From the NCBI RefSeq assembly GCF_021554725.1, contig NZ_JAIZDP010000001.1, forward strand, positions 868,001 through 932,000: 64,000 bases of DNA. The letters are read 5' to 3'. Under the pieces are notes generated by a model that saw only the letters and a list, made by a program, of their open reading frames with translations, was not told the DNA's origin and ran no database searches. The stretch is from Sinomonas notoginsengisoli. Lineage in GTDB: Bacteria; Actinomycetota; Actinomycetes; Actinomycetales; Micrococcaceae. Position numbers and translations under genes: made by a program. How positions within the stretch are numbered: position 1 is the stretch's first letter; the number at the start of each line of letters is the position of its first letter. This document shows, in pieces, positions 18,426-26,449 of the stretch.

Positions 18426-21400
18426 TCGGTCACCTGCCTTCCCCGAACGCACAAAGGGCAGATGTCGGGGAGCCGACACCCGTCCATGAACCCGGTGCCC
18501 GGCTCATGGCGCGCTTCGAAGGAAGCCCCGGACATGATCTCCGCGGCGCGCTCCACCAGCTGGATCGCCCACGCTGCGTCCCCGAGTGCCGCCTGCTGCT
18601 GGACGGTCAGCTTCGCCGTCCCGTCGCCGAGCTGGACGAGTTCGGCACCCCCGGCAGTCCGGCTCCGTGTCGGCTCCGAGCCTTCCTCGTCGAAAGCGCC
18701 CGCTGCGACGGCGACTTGGTACGAGGCGAGCTGGGCATGCTGCTCGAGCTCGGTGGCCTTGGGCTTGCGGCGCCCGGTCTTGAGGTCCACCACAACAAGC
18801 CGGGCGTCGTCGTCGACCTCCAGCCTGTCCACTTGCCCGCGCAGCACCGTGCGGGCCGCGATCTCGGCGCTCCCCACTCCATTCAGGCTTGCGGCGAAAT
18901 CCATCTCGACACCGAGGAGCTCGCGCCCGTTCGTACGGACATACTCGGCGAGTTTGCGAACCATGGCCGTGGCGCGCTCGAAATCGAGTTCGCCCTCCCA
19001 TGTATCGCCGAGGCCGAGGCTGGACCAGCGGCGTCTGAGCTCCGCAAGGTAGTCCGCCGGCGTCCCGCACGGGAGGTCTTGGGCGATGCCATGCACGAGG
19101 GTCCCCAGGCTCCGGGCGAAATCAGTGGCCGCCTCTCCCCCGGCTGCTTGGACGAACCAGTCGAGAGGGTTCTTGGAGGCAGTCTCGACCTTGGATGGCG
19201 AGACATATACCGTGCCGTCGGGCGGCACCACGGGACTCGTGCTGCTCAGGGGCGCGAGCCCATACCACTCGTCGGGATGTGCGCCTGGCGCACCGACGGC
19301 TACCAGCTCGGCGAGGAGGCCGGCGGCGAACGCCGCGTCGGCGGCGTCGGACTCCACCGCCTGCCTCAGCTCCGCGACGAGGGGCCGCAGGCCGAGCGTA
19401 CGCGGCACCTCCGTGAACGGACGCACCTCCACGCCTTCGCGCAGCGGTGCGACGAGGTCGAGGAACGGGGACGGCACCTCGTCTTCAGCGGACGCGCCCG
19501 TACAGACAAGCAGCTCGGAGGCCCGTGAGATCGCCGCCGAGAAAGAGCGCAGCTCGTCGTAGCGGATGTCCTTCAGCCTCGCCCGCGGCGTCACGAGCAG
19601 CGCCGAGACAACCCCGAGATCAAGGCAGTCCGCGAAGAGCGTGCTGCCGAGGAGCTCGCCGCGCAGTCGCGTGTTGGGCCAGACCCCGTCCTGGAGCCCC
19701 GCGACGAACACGAGGCGCCACTCGCGGCCGGCCGCGGCCGCCGGGGTGAGAAGCTCGACGGCGTCCTCCGACTGGGCGCGTGGTGCAAGCGTGTCCATGG
19801 GCAGCTCCTGCTCGGTGAGGTAGTCGAGGAACTCGCCAGGGGACGCGCCCGGAAGTCGGTCGACGTAGCGCTCCGCCATGTGGAACAGTGCCATGAGGGC
19901 GTCCAGGTCCCGGTCGGCGCGCATTCCCAGCGGTCCTCCGGACAGCGCGAGCCCGTACCAGCGCTTCGAGAGTCCTGCAGCGTCCCACACGGCCCACAAG
20001 ACTGTCTCGGCGGTGGCCCCGGGTTCCTCGGCCGCAGCCCTGCCGCGGGCAATCATGCGGGCGACCCTCCGTGCAGCGCTGGCCTCAAGTCCGAGCGCGT
20101 CGAGGGTTCCGGGAACGTCGAGGGCCTCGGTCAGGAGGGCATCGCTCGCGCGGCCCCCTCCCGCAGAGAGCTCAAGCTGTCTCAGCGACTGACGGAGGCG
20201 GCGCAATTCGAGCGCCGACGCTCCACCGATGCGGGAGGTGAGCAGTTCCACGGCCACCTCCGCCGTGAGCGCCTCGGGCTGGAGGGCCACGCGGAACGCT
20301 GTCAGCAGAGGCCGAACGGCCGCCTCGTCGCGCACGGCCGTCTCAGCCATCGGCACCTTGACGGGGATGCCTTGGCCGGTGAGGAACCGCTGGACCTGGT
20401 CGAGCTTGGCCCCGGATCGGACGATCACCGCCATCTGCCCATACTCCGTCCCGCCCATCAGGCGCGCGTCCTGGATACGGTGCGCGAGGTATCGCAGCTC
20501 GTGGAGGAGAGAGTGCAGCACATGAGCTTCCGCGCCGGGACCGCCGGGGTCGGGCACCATCGCGCCCACGAGCTGGCGGGCGGCCTGCCCCCCGGGCACA
20601 GTGGAAATGCGATGCGCAACTCGTTCCCACGCCTCGGCGACTCCCTCGGCGAGCCGGTGCGACGTCGTGAGGGAGAGTTCCGTGAGGCTGCCCAGGAGCG
20701 CGCGCAGGCTGGGTACGAGTTCGGGACGAGCTCCCCGGAATCCCTGCACGACGACGTCCGGTGCGGCGGTCACGATCACGTCACGCCCCTCGCAGAGCAC
20801 AGCGAGCAGCTCGAGCACGGATGGGCTCGACTCCTGCACGTCGTCGACGCAGACGAGCTCGAACCGTGCCCGCTCCTGCGCGAGCAGCTCGGGATCCTCG
20901 GCGAGGATCAGACGGGCCGCGGTGATGATCCCCGCAGGATCGAAGGCCTCGGGCATGCGGAGTTCGATGACGTCGCGGTACTCCGTGTAGAGCTGGGCGG
21001 CCGCGATCCACTCGGGCCGCCCTGTCCGCGCACCGAGCTCGGCGAGCTCATCCGCGGTCGTGCCGTACTCCGTGACGCGGTCGAAGAGCTCCCGGACTTC
21101 GTGCCGGAATCCACGTGTGGCAAGTGCAGCCTCGAAGCCCGCAGGCCACCTCGGTCCGCTACCTGAGGCCCGATGCCCCTCGAGGAGCTGTTTGACGATA
21201 AGGTCCTGTTCCGCGCCTGAGAGCAGACGCGGAGGCCGCGGCAGCCAATCAAGGCGACCCTCGGCACGGGCGCGGCGGATGAGGTCGAACGCGTAGGACT
21301 GCCAGGTGCGCGCCGGAGGGGCACTGAGGCTGCGGTCCATCCGCGCAGTGAAGGCATCGCGGAGCCGTGCGGAGGCGGCGCGCGCCGGCGCCAGGAGCAG

Positions 21401-21628
21401 CACCCCGGCCGGGTCGACGCCGTCGCGCGAGACCCTCGTGACGGCAGACTCGACGAGCACGCGGCTCTTCCCGGTGCCCGGACCGCCCCACACGAGGACA
21501 GGCCCGCTGCCGCGCCTGAGCTCGAGTACCTGCTCCTGATCCGGGGAGGGCGACCAGGCCTCCGCCGCCGGATGGGCGGCGGGCTCGAGGAGCGTCAGCT
21601 GGGGCACCGAGGAGGGGAGCGCGGTCAT
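18422..21628 (-). CDS. adnA: Helicase-nuclease AdnA
   Basis: 1068 aa from the ATG at 21628, overlapping the upstream gene's stop by 4 bp. The N-terminal helicase has GGPGTGKSRVLVE (Walker A), but motif II reads VCVDDVQESSPS, with Asp-Asp instead of Asp-Glu, and motif III TAAPDVVVQGFRGA is altered. The C-terminal nuclease has GQVDRLEVDDDARLV, VVDLKTGRRKP and AQLASYQVAV, and ends in GCRLPDICPLC; with an earlier Cys (LPCGTP) this could hold an iron-sulfur cluster as in AddB-type nucleases. Weakened motor motifs agree with the subsidiary role of AdnA in mycobacterial AdnAB. Confidence 0.92.
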   Translation of the reverse strand: MTALPSSVPQLTLLEPAAHPAAEAWSPSPDQEQVLELRRGSGPVLVWGGPGTGKSRVLVESAVTRVSRDGVDPAGVLLLAPARAASARLRDAFTARMDRSLSAPPARTWQSYAFDLIRRARAEGRLDWLPRPPRLLSGAEQDLIVKQLLEGHRASGSGPRWPAGFEAALATRGFRHEVRELFDRVTEYGTTADELAELGARTGRPEWIAAAQLYTEYRDVIELRMPEAFDPAGIITAARLILAEDPELLAQERARFELVCVDDVQESSPSVLELLAVLCEGRDVIVTAAPDVVVQGFRGARPELVPSLRALLGSLTELSLTTSHRLAEGVAEAWERVAHRISTVPGGQAARQLVGAMVPDPGGPGAEAHVLHSLLHELRYLAHRIQDARLMGGTEYGQMAVIVRSGAKLDQVQRFLTGQGIPVKVPMAETAVRDEAAVRPLLTAFRVALQPEALTAEVAVELLTSRIGGASALELRRLRQSLRQLELSAGGGRASDALLTEALDVPGTLDALGLEASAARRVARMIARGRAAAEEPGATAETVLWAVWDAAGLSKRWYGLALSGGPLGMRADRDLDALMALFHMAERYVDRLPGASPGEFLDYLTEQELPMDTLAPRAQSEDAVELLTPAAAAGREWRLVFVAGLQDGVWPNTRLRGELLGSTLFADCLDLGVVSALLVTPRARLKDIRYDELRSFSAAISRASELLVCTGASAEDEVPSPFLDLVAPLREGVEVRPFTEVPRTLGLRPLVAELRQAVESDAADAAFAAGLLAELVAVGAPGAHPDEWYGLAPLSSTSPVVPPDGTVYVSPSKVETASKNPLDWFVQAAGGEAATDFARSLGTLVHGIAQDLPCGTPADYLAELRRRWSSLGLGDTWEGELDFERATAMVRKLAEYVRTNGRELLGVEMDFAASLNGVGSAEIAARTVLRGQVDRLEVDDDARLVVVDLKTGRRKPKATELEQHAQLASYQVAVAAGAFDEEGSEPTRSRTAGGAELVQLGDGTAKLTVQQQAALGDAAWAIQLVERAAEIMSGASFEARHEPGTGFMDGCRLPDICPLCVRGRQVTE

Positions 21629-22044
21629 GGACCCATCCCACCGTCGGGGTCCGACAGTTCTCGACATCGGGAACGTGGCCCGTGGAGCCGGCTCTGAAGG
21701 AGGTCGGCGATCTCCTCGACGGTGTCGAGCTCGTCATCCGTAGGCGTCCATCTGGCCTGGCGGATATCCACGCGCCAGGCACCGCGGCCTGGGCGACCGC
21801 GAAGCGGTGTGCCTTCTTCCACGTAGTGACGGAGAGCACGATCCTCGAGGGCGTCCGGTGCGGCGCCGCTTGCCCTCAGGACGCGCCACCAAGCCACTTG
21901 GGCGCCGTAGCGGGACATGACCGCGCCGACCTGCCGGGGGCCGCCGGCTCCCAGGAGTTCTGCCACATCGCCGTAGGCAACGACGCATCCGTCGGGGACG
22001 AGCTCGACGACGGCCAGAACCGCTTCGACGAACTCCTCCCGCAT
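21625..22044 (-). CDS. Alkyltransferase-like (ATL) DNA-binding protein
   Basis: 139 aa with the MGMT DNA-binding fold: VPDGCVVAYGDVAELLG and GPRQVGAVMSRYG. Where O6-alkylguanine transferases have PCHRV, this protein has AWWRVLRASG, so the acceptor cysteine is missing. ATL proteins bind and flip O6-alkylguanine without repairing it and, in other organisms, hand the lesion to nucleotide excision repair. TAGTGT ends 6 nt before the ATG, with GGAGGG between. The gene is first in a tightly coupled operon with adnA and adnB (ATGA overlaps). The C-terminal 35 residues are Arg/Asp-rich. Confidence 0.88.
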   Translation of the reverse strand: MREEFVEAVLAVVELVPDGCVVAYGDVAELLGAGGPRQVGAVMSRYGAQVAWWRVLRASGAAPDALEDRALRHYVEEGTPLRGRPGRGAWRVDIRQARWTPTDDELDTVEEIADLLQSRLHGPRSRCRELSDPDGGMGP

Positions 22045-22050
22045 CCCTCC

Positions 22051-22056
22051 ACACTA
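22051..22056 (-). promoter_or_regulatory. Possible -10 (TAGTGT) for the ATL-adnA-adnB operon
   Basis: TAGTGT ends 6 nt before the ATG at 22044. GGAGGG in the gap could be a ribosome site for a leadered transcript instead. Confidence 0.4.
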
Positions 22057-22152
22057 GTTGGCGGAGGGCGCACGACGGCGCTCCCCCGCCGTCCGCTAAC
22101 GGGTCCGGACCTGAGTCGGCGCGCCTCGACGAGAAATGTCGGTGGAGCCGCC

Positions 22153-22158
22153 TAGCGT
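22153..22158 (+). promoter_or_regulatory. Possible leaderless -10 (TAGCGT) for the exonuclease
   Basis: TAGCGT ends 7 nt before the ATG at 22166; no ribosome site is visible between. Confidence 0.5.
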
Positions 22159-22165
22159 GTGAGCC

Positions 22166-22873
22166 ATGACGTGGAACATCGAGCCCCGAGCAGCCTTCGA
22201 CCTCGAGACCACGGGGCGCGATTCGCGCGCTGCGCGGATCGTCACAGCGAGCATCGTGGTGCTCGGCGCCGACGGCAGGGTCGCGGCCGAGCACGAGTGG
22301 CTCGCCGACCCGGGAATCGAGATCCCGGCAGAGGCCGCAGAGGTGCACGGTGTGACTACGGAAAAGGCCCGTGCCGAGGGCCGTCCTGCCCGTGACGTCG
22401 TCGCGGAGGTGGCCTTGACGCTACAAGATCTCTTCGACCGCGGCGTGCCCGTCGTGGCCTACAACGCTGCGTATGACTTCACCGTCATGGCCGCCGAGTG
22501 CGCCCGGCATGGCCTCGCCCAGCTCACACGATTCCCTGTCCTCGACCCCTATGTGATCAACAAGCAGGTCGAGCGGTACCGCAAGGGCAAGCGGACATTG
22601 GTCGCGCTGTGCGAGCAGTACGGTGTCATTCTCACGGACGCCCACAGTTCAGCGGCGGATGCGCTTGCGGCCGCCCAGCTCCTCGACGCCATGGCCTCGC
22701 GCTTCCCTGAGCTCCACAGGCCGGCCGCCCATCTGCACCGAAGCCAGATCGACTGGTCGGCCGCGCAGGCCGCGGACTTCGAGGCCTACCTGCGGCGGAC
22801 CAAGCCCGCAGCCTTGGTGGAAGGCAATTGGCCGGTTCTGGCGCCGCATGATGCTGGGCAGAGCGGCTTCTGA
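22166..22873 (+). CDS. DnaQ-like DEDDh 3'-5' exonuclease
   Basis: 235 aa. ExoI FDLETTG (11-17), ExoII around VAYNAAYDFTVM and ExoIII AHSSAADALAA (His and Asp) give the DEDDh set of the DNA polymerase III epsilon fold. Residues 60-75 (VHGVTTEKARAEG) are also typical. It lacks BRCT or helicase extensions, so it is a stand-alone exonuclease; a replication proofreader or an RNA/DNA trimming enzyme are both possible. It diverges from the ATL-adnAB operon, sharing a 121-bp intergenic region with it. Confidence 0.9.
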   Translation: MTWNIEPRAAFDLETTGRDSRAARIVTASIVVLGADGRVAAEHEWLADPGIEIPAEAAEVHGVTTEKARAEGRPARDVVAEVALTLQDLFDRGVPVVAYNAAYDFTVMAAECARHGLAQLTRFPVLDPYVINKQVERYRKGKRTLVALCEQYGVILTDAHSSAADALAAAQLLDAMASRFPELHRPAAHLHRSQIDWSAAQAADFEAYLRRTKPAALVEGNWPVLAPHDAGQSGF

Positions 22874-22891
22874 GGGCCTTACCCCATTGGT

Positions 22892-22932
22892 GTAGCCCAC
22901 GGCAAGGGGTTGCCCTCTGCTGCGAGGGCTAC
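22892..22932 (+). other. Alternative hairpins after the exonuclease
   Basis: GTAGCCC (22892-22898) can pair with GGGCTAC (22926-22932), enclosing GGCAA-GGGG-TTGCC (22901-22914). Alternatively GCCCTC (22912-22917) pairs with GAGGGC (22924-22929); the two inner hairpins cannot form together. It may be the exonuclease terminator or part of a regulatory leader. Confidence 0.35.
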
Positions 22933-22974
22933 GGACCCGACCCTTCAAGAACCCGGCCGGGAACGAGACGGATT

Positions 22975-22989
22975 TCACAGTAACTGTGA
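22975..22989. promoter_or_regulatory. Candidate operator TCACAGT-A-ACTGTGA
   Basis: A perfect 7-bp inverted repeat with one central base, 212 bp before metN. Its symmetry suits a dimeric regulator. The regulator is not identified. Confidence 0.4.
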
Positions 22990-23078
22990 CGATGAGGCTG
23001 GCGCCTGTCTGCGGACAATCATGCGCCATCCAGCCAATCCATAGCCGATGCTCCGATACGTCGTCGCTTGATCAACAA

Positions 23079-23113
23079 ATATTCTTCGCAATCCAGCCGG
23101 CGTGACGGAATAT
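23079..23113. promoter_or_regulatory. Candidate regulatory dyad ATATTC/GAATAT
   Basis: ATATTC (23079-23084) and GAATAT (23108-23113) form an inverted pair 23 bp apart in the AT-rich part of the metN leader. AT-rich dyads may arise by chance in such a stretch. Confidence 0.25.
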
Positions 23114-23201
23114 CTCACCGAAAATGAAGCGACATGGAGCCGAAGGCATAATTTAGTTCGTCCCGGTGTCCCCGGGATCATCTCCGCCATCAAAGGGATC
23201 C

Positions 23202-24221
23202 ATGATCACTGTCTCTGACCTGCGAAAGGTCTACCGTCAGGGCAAGCGCGAAATCGTCGCCCTCGACGGAGTTAGCCTCTCGGTCCCTCAGGGATCGATC
23301 CACGGGATCATCGGACACTCCGGCGCCGGGAAGTCGACTCTTGTCCGCTGCCTCACCATGCTCGACCGCCCGACGTCCGGGTCGGTCAACATCAGCGGGA
23401 CCGTACTGAGTGCCGTCAAGGATTCCGAAGTCCGGGCCGCGCGACGCAAGACCGGCATGGTCTTCCAGCACGCGAACCTCCTGGATTCGCGCACCTCTTT
23501 GGGCAACGTCGCACATCCGCTCGAGCTGACGGGCGCGCCGAAGGAGACGATCTGCGAACGCTCGCGCGAGCTGCTCCGCCTCGTCGGGCTTGAGGGCTTC
23601 GAGAATGCCTACCCAGCCCAGCTGTCGGGAGGACAACGCCAACGCGTAGGGATAGCCCGCGCCCTCGCGGCAAATCCCGACGTCCTCCTGTGCGACGAGC
23701 CGACGTCGGCACTCGATCCTGCGGCGACGAATGAGGTCCTCGACCTCATCCGCGACCTGACGGATAGGCTGGGGCTCACCGTCATCGTCATCACCCACGA
23801 GATGAACGTCGTCAAGCGCATCTGCGATTCGGTCTCCCTTTTGGAGAAGGGGCGCATCGTCGAGGATGGCGCACTTGAGGACGTCGCCGCTCGACTCGAC
23901 AGCCGGCTCGCCCGGGCCCTCCTGCCTCTGCCTCCGGCCGAAGTCCCGATGGGCGCGGCCGGTGGCGACGTCATCGACCTACTGATGACAGGATCCTCGG
24001 CTCAGGAGCCCGTCCTGACTGGCGTGGCACGCCGCTTCAACGTGGACCTCAACGTCCTCGCCGGCAGTGTCGAGACGATCGGTGCGACCCAGTTCGGCCA
24101 CTTGCGCGTCCAACTCTCGCAGGGCGCTGATACCTCGGCGATTCTCGACTACCTGGCCAGTTTCGGGGCCACTGCCAAGGCCGTCGCCCCCAACGCACCT
24201 ACCGGAAGGGAGGAACTATGA
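23202..24221 (+). CDS. metN: Methionine ABC importer, ATP-binding protein MetN
   Basis: 339 aa from the ATG at 23202 with AAAGGG just upstream. Walker A is GHSGAGKSTL, the signature LSGGQRQRVGIARAL and Walker [14 protein letters not shown], followed by the H-loop VITHEMN. The C-terminal 95 residues form the NIL domain found in MetN, which binds methionine and blocks transport when the cell is full (VARRFNVDLNVLAGSVE). It energises uptake of methionine through MetI. It overlaps metI by 4 bp (ATGA), and metQ follows, so the three form one operon. Confidence 0.95.
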   Translation: MITVSDLRKVYRQGKREIVALDGVSLSVPQGSIHGIIGHSGAGKSTLVRCLTMLDRPTSGSVNISGTVLSAVKDSEVRAARRKTGMVFQHANLLDSRTSLGNVAHPLELTGAPKETICERSRELLRLVGLEGFENAYPAQLSGGQRQRVGIARALAANPDVLLCDEPTSALDPAATNEVLDLIRDLTDRLGLTVIVITHEMNVVKRICDSVSLLEKGRIVEDGALEDVAARLDSRLARALLPLPPAEVPMGAAGGDVIDLLMTGSSAQEPVLTGVARRFNVDLNVLAGSVETIGATQFGHLRVQLSQGADTSAILDYLASFGATAKAVAPNAPTGREEL

Positions 24222-24886
24222 ACTTCTTGGACAATCCCGTCCTCGCCAAGGCCCTCCCGGATGCCATCCTCGAGACACTCCAGATGGTCGGCATCTCAGG
24301 GTTCTTCACAGTCCTCGTCGGCCTGCCTCTCGGTGTATTCCTCCATGTTGCGGCGCCCGGCGGCTTGCGCCCGATGCCCGCTGCGTACCGGATCCTGAGC
24401 GACATCGTTGTGAACATCACGCGCTCGATCCCGTTCGCCATCCTCATGGTCTCCCTCATACCGCTAGCCCGGTTCCTCGTCGGAACGAGCCTCGGTCCCG
24501 TTGCGGCGTCCGTCTCGCTGTCGGTGGGCACCATCCCGTTCTTCGCCCGGCTCGTCGAGACCGCACTCCGGGACGTCCAGCACGGAAAGATCGACGCAGC
24601 GCTCGTCATGGGCTCGACAACGATGCAGGTCGTCCGGAAGGTCCTCCTCCCCGAGTCCTTTCCTGCGCTCGTTGCGGCCACGACGACGACCGTCGTAACC
24701 CTCGTAGGCTACTCCGCCATGGCCGGCCTAGTCGGCGGCGGCGGTCTGGGCAAGCTCGCATACAACTATGGCTTCCAGCGCTTCGACACGACCGTCATGC
24801 TCGTCGTCCTCGTCATCATCGTTGTGCTTGTCCAAGCGATTCAGCTCGTCGGCGACTGGTTCGGCCGCCGCGTCGACCACCGCTGA
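24218..24886 (+). CDS. metI: Methionine ABC importer, permease MetI
   Basis: 222 aa with five hydrophobic helices (about 20-45, 60-85, 90-110, 150-175, 190-212). The EAA coupling loop is visible near residues 125-150 (DAALVMGSTTMQVVRKVLLPES), and GYSAMAGLVGGGGLGKLA is typical of MetI. GGAAGGGAGG immediately precedes the ATG, which overlaps the metN stop. It forms the membrane pore of the importer as a homodimer. Confidence 0.95.
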   Translation: MNFLDNPVLAKALPDAILETLQMVGISGFFTVLVGLPLGVFLHVAAPGGLRPMPAAYRILSDIVVNITRSIPFAILMVSLIPLARFLVGTSLGPVAASVSLSVGTIPFFARLVETALRDVQHGKIDAALVMGSTTMQVVRKVLLPESFPALVAATTTTVVTLVGYSAMAGLVGGGGLGKLAYNYGFQRFDTTVMLVVLVIIVVLVQAIQLVGDWFGRRVDHR

Positions 24887-24941
24887 AGACTTCTTCCATC
24901 TGTCGGCGCAATCCGCCGCACCCCGAAAGGAAATGACGCCC

Positions 24942-25790
24942 ATGCGCAAGAAACTGACGCTCCTCGCTGCTGGCATCGCCGCAGCGTTCTCCCTTGCCGC
25001 GTGCGGTGCAGGCGGTTCTGCGCCTGCGAGCACGAATGCTGCAAGCCTCGATCCGGCCAAGCCCGCGACCCTCAAGGTCGGCGCTAGTCCTGTCCCTCAC
25101 GCCAAGATCCTCGAGTTCATCAACGAGAACCTCGCACCGAAGGCCGGGCTCAAGCTCGACATCAAGGAAATCGAGGACTACCAGACCCCGAATACCGCGC
25201 TCTCCGACGGCTCGCTCGACGCGAACTTCTACCAGCACCTCCCCTGGTTCGAGGATCAGGTTAAGACCAAGGGCTACAAGTTCGACCACGGTGCGGGCGT
25301 CCACATCGAGCCGTACGCTGCGTTCTCCGACAAGGCGAAGAGCATCGCGGACATCAAGGACGGCGCGAAGGTCGCGATCACCAACGACCCGTCCAACCAG
25401 GTCCGCGCCCTCAAGGTCCTCCAGAACGCAGGCCTGCTCAAGGACATCAAGGACGATTCGTCCATTTTGTCCCTCGCCGACGCCCAGAACCCGAAGAAGC
25501 TGAAGTTCTCCGAGAATCAGCCTGAGCTTCTGGTCAACGACCTGCACGACCCTTCGGTCGACCTCGCGCTCATCAATGGCAACTTCATCCTCAAGGCTGG
25601 CCTGAGCACCAAGAGCGCCTTGGCAGTTGAGTCGGTCCAGAACAACCCGTACGCGAATTTCCTGGCGTGGCGCCAGGACGAGAAGGGCGACGCCCGAATC
25701 GCCAAGCTCGAGGAGCTCCTGCACTCACCCGAGGTCAAGGCCTTCATCCAGAAGGAGTGGCCGAACGGCGACGTCACGCCAGCGTTCTGA
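24942..25790 (+). CDS. metQ: Methionine-binding lipoprotein MetQ
   Basis: 282 aa. MRKKLTLLAAGIAAAFSLAAC is a lipoprotein signal with lipobox LAAC, so the mature protein is anchored outside the membrane. The NLPA-type fold is supported by LKVGASPVPHAKILEF and by DYQTPNTALSDGSLDANFYQH. GAAAGG lies 11 nt before the ATG at 24942; an in-frame ATG at 24933 is too close to that site. It captures methionine for MetNI. It is 55 bp after metI and ends the operon ahead of a strong terminator. Confidence 0.95.
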   Translation: MRKKLTLLAAGIAAAFSLAACGAGGSAPASTNAASLDPAKPATLKVGASPVPHAKILEFINENLAPKAGLKLDIKEIEDYQTPNTALSDGSLDANFYQHLPWFEDQVKTKGYKFDHGAGVHIEPYAAFSDKAKSIADIKDGAKVAITNDPSNQVRALKVLQNAGLLKDIKDDSSILSLADAQNPKKLKFSENQPELLVNDLHDPSVDLALINGNFILKAGLSTKSALAVESVQNNPYANFLAWRQDEKGDARIAKLEELLHSPEVKAFIQKEWPNGDVTPAF

Positions 25791-25834
25791 TCGGCTGACG
25801 TCACCGCATCGGACGGCTAAGGCTGAACGACGTG

Positions 25835-25874
25835 CGACGGCGGGGTTCCCACTCGCGTGGGGACCCCGCCGTCG
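25835..25874. terminator. Strong hairpin between metQ and lrp-type gene
   Basis: CGACGGCGGGGTTCCCAC pairs with GTGGGGACCCCGCCGTCG over 18 bp with one G-U pair and a TCGC loop. It lies 44 bp after the metQ stop and 38 bp beyond the end of the convergent regulator gene, and should act in both directions. Confidence 0.85.
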
Positions 25875-25912
25875 TCTGCACCCGCTTCTTTCAACGTCTA
25901 GGGCCCGCTTGT

Positions 25913-26368
25913 CTAGAGCGGCAGCCCGCCTGCCCCCTTGAGGTCGCGCATCACGATGGTCGAGGTCAGCTTCGCTACCCCCGGAAGCGCCGCGAGGTGC
26001 TGGTCGTAGAGGCGCTGGTAGCCGGGCAGGTCCTCGGCGACGCAGCGCAGGAGGAAGTCTGGGTCCCCGAACAGACGGTAGCCCTCGATGATCTGCGGCT
26101 CCGCGACCACCGCATCCTCGAAGGCGCGGATCGCGTCGGTGGAGGTCTCGCGGAGGGTCACGAACACCATCGCCCCGAACCCGAGGCCCACCTTCGCCGG
26201 GTCCACCTCGGCGCGGTAGCCGCGGATCACGCCGGACTGCTCGAGGTCCTTGAGCCTGCGGTGGCACGGTGCGACGGTCAGTCCGACCTCCGAGGCGAGC
26301 GCGGTCGCGGTCATGCGCCCGTCCTTCTGCAGGGTGCGCAAAATAATTCTGTCGAGTGAGTCGATCAC
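25913..26368 (-). CDS. Lrp/AsnC family transcriptional regulator
   Basis: 151 aa with a GTG start at 26368. The N-terminal helix-turn-helix is visible (MTATALASEVGLTVAPCHRRLKDLE, residues about 19-43), followed by the RAM/AsnC ligand-binding domain (PQIIEGYRLFGDPDFLLRC). TAGATT ends 6 nt before the start, with no ribosome site, indicating a leaderless transcript. It diverges from a LysE-family exporter 81 bp away, a classic arrangement in which the Lrp protein senses an amino acid and switches the exporter on (as BrnF/Lrp or LysE/LysG). The effector is not deducible. Confidence 0.92.
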   Translation of the reverse strand: MIDSLDRIILRTLQKDGRMTATALASEVGLTVAPCHRRLKDLEQSGVIRGYRAEVDPAKVGLGFGAMVFVTLRETSTDAIRAFEDAVVAEPQIIEGYRLFGDPDFLLRCVAEDLPGYQRLYDQHLAALPGVAKLTSTIVMRDLKGAGGLPL

Positions 26369-26374
26369 AGTAAC

Positions 26375-26380
26375 AATCTA
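26375..26380 (-). promoter_or_regulatory. Leaderless -10 (TAGATT) for the Lrp-type regulator
   Basis: TAGATT ends 6 nt before the GTG at 26368. Confidence 0.5.
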
Positions 26381-26437
26381 CCGCAGGGAGGGGAAATCCC
26401 GCCGAGAATAGGTGAGCACTTCTCGCGCTGATCTCCG

Positions 26438-26443
26438 TAGTCT
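26438..26443 (+). promoter_or_regulatory. Leaderless -10 (TAGTCT) for the LysE-type exporter
   Basis: TAGTCT ends 6 nt before the ATG at 26450. The two facing -10 sites are 57 bp apart, so a regulator bound between them could control both. Confidence 0.5.
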
Positions 26444-26449
26444 TGCGGC

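Larger units (their letters stand above)
22874..23201 (+). promoter_or_regulatory. Intergenic leader upstream of metNIQ
   Basis: 328 bp without a credible gene, locally AT-rich from about 23040 to 23160 compared with the rest of the window. It holds competing hairpins at its start, a perfect 15-bp dyad and an ATATTC/GAATAT pair, listed separately. I looked for SAM-I, SAM-II and SAM-IV signatures and for the corynebacterial McbR box and found none. A CATAATTT stretch near 23148 could supply a -10. Confidence 0.5.

Noticed and set aside
17307-21166. Several long open frames antisense to adnB and adnA
   Set aside because: The minus-strand genes show complete helicase and nuclease motifs; the plus frames show none.
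22975-23193. A 72-codon minus-strand frame in the metN leader
   Set aside because: No promoter-like hexamer or ribosome site, and it overlaps the inverted repeat and the metN start region.
22874-23201. SAM riboswitch upstream of metNIQ
   Set aside because: None of the conserved SAM-I, SAM-II or SAM-IV core sequences could be found on either strand by eye.
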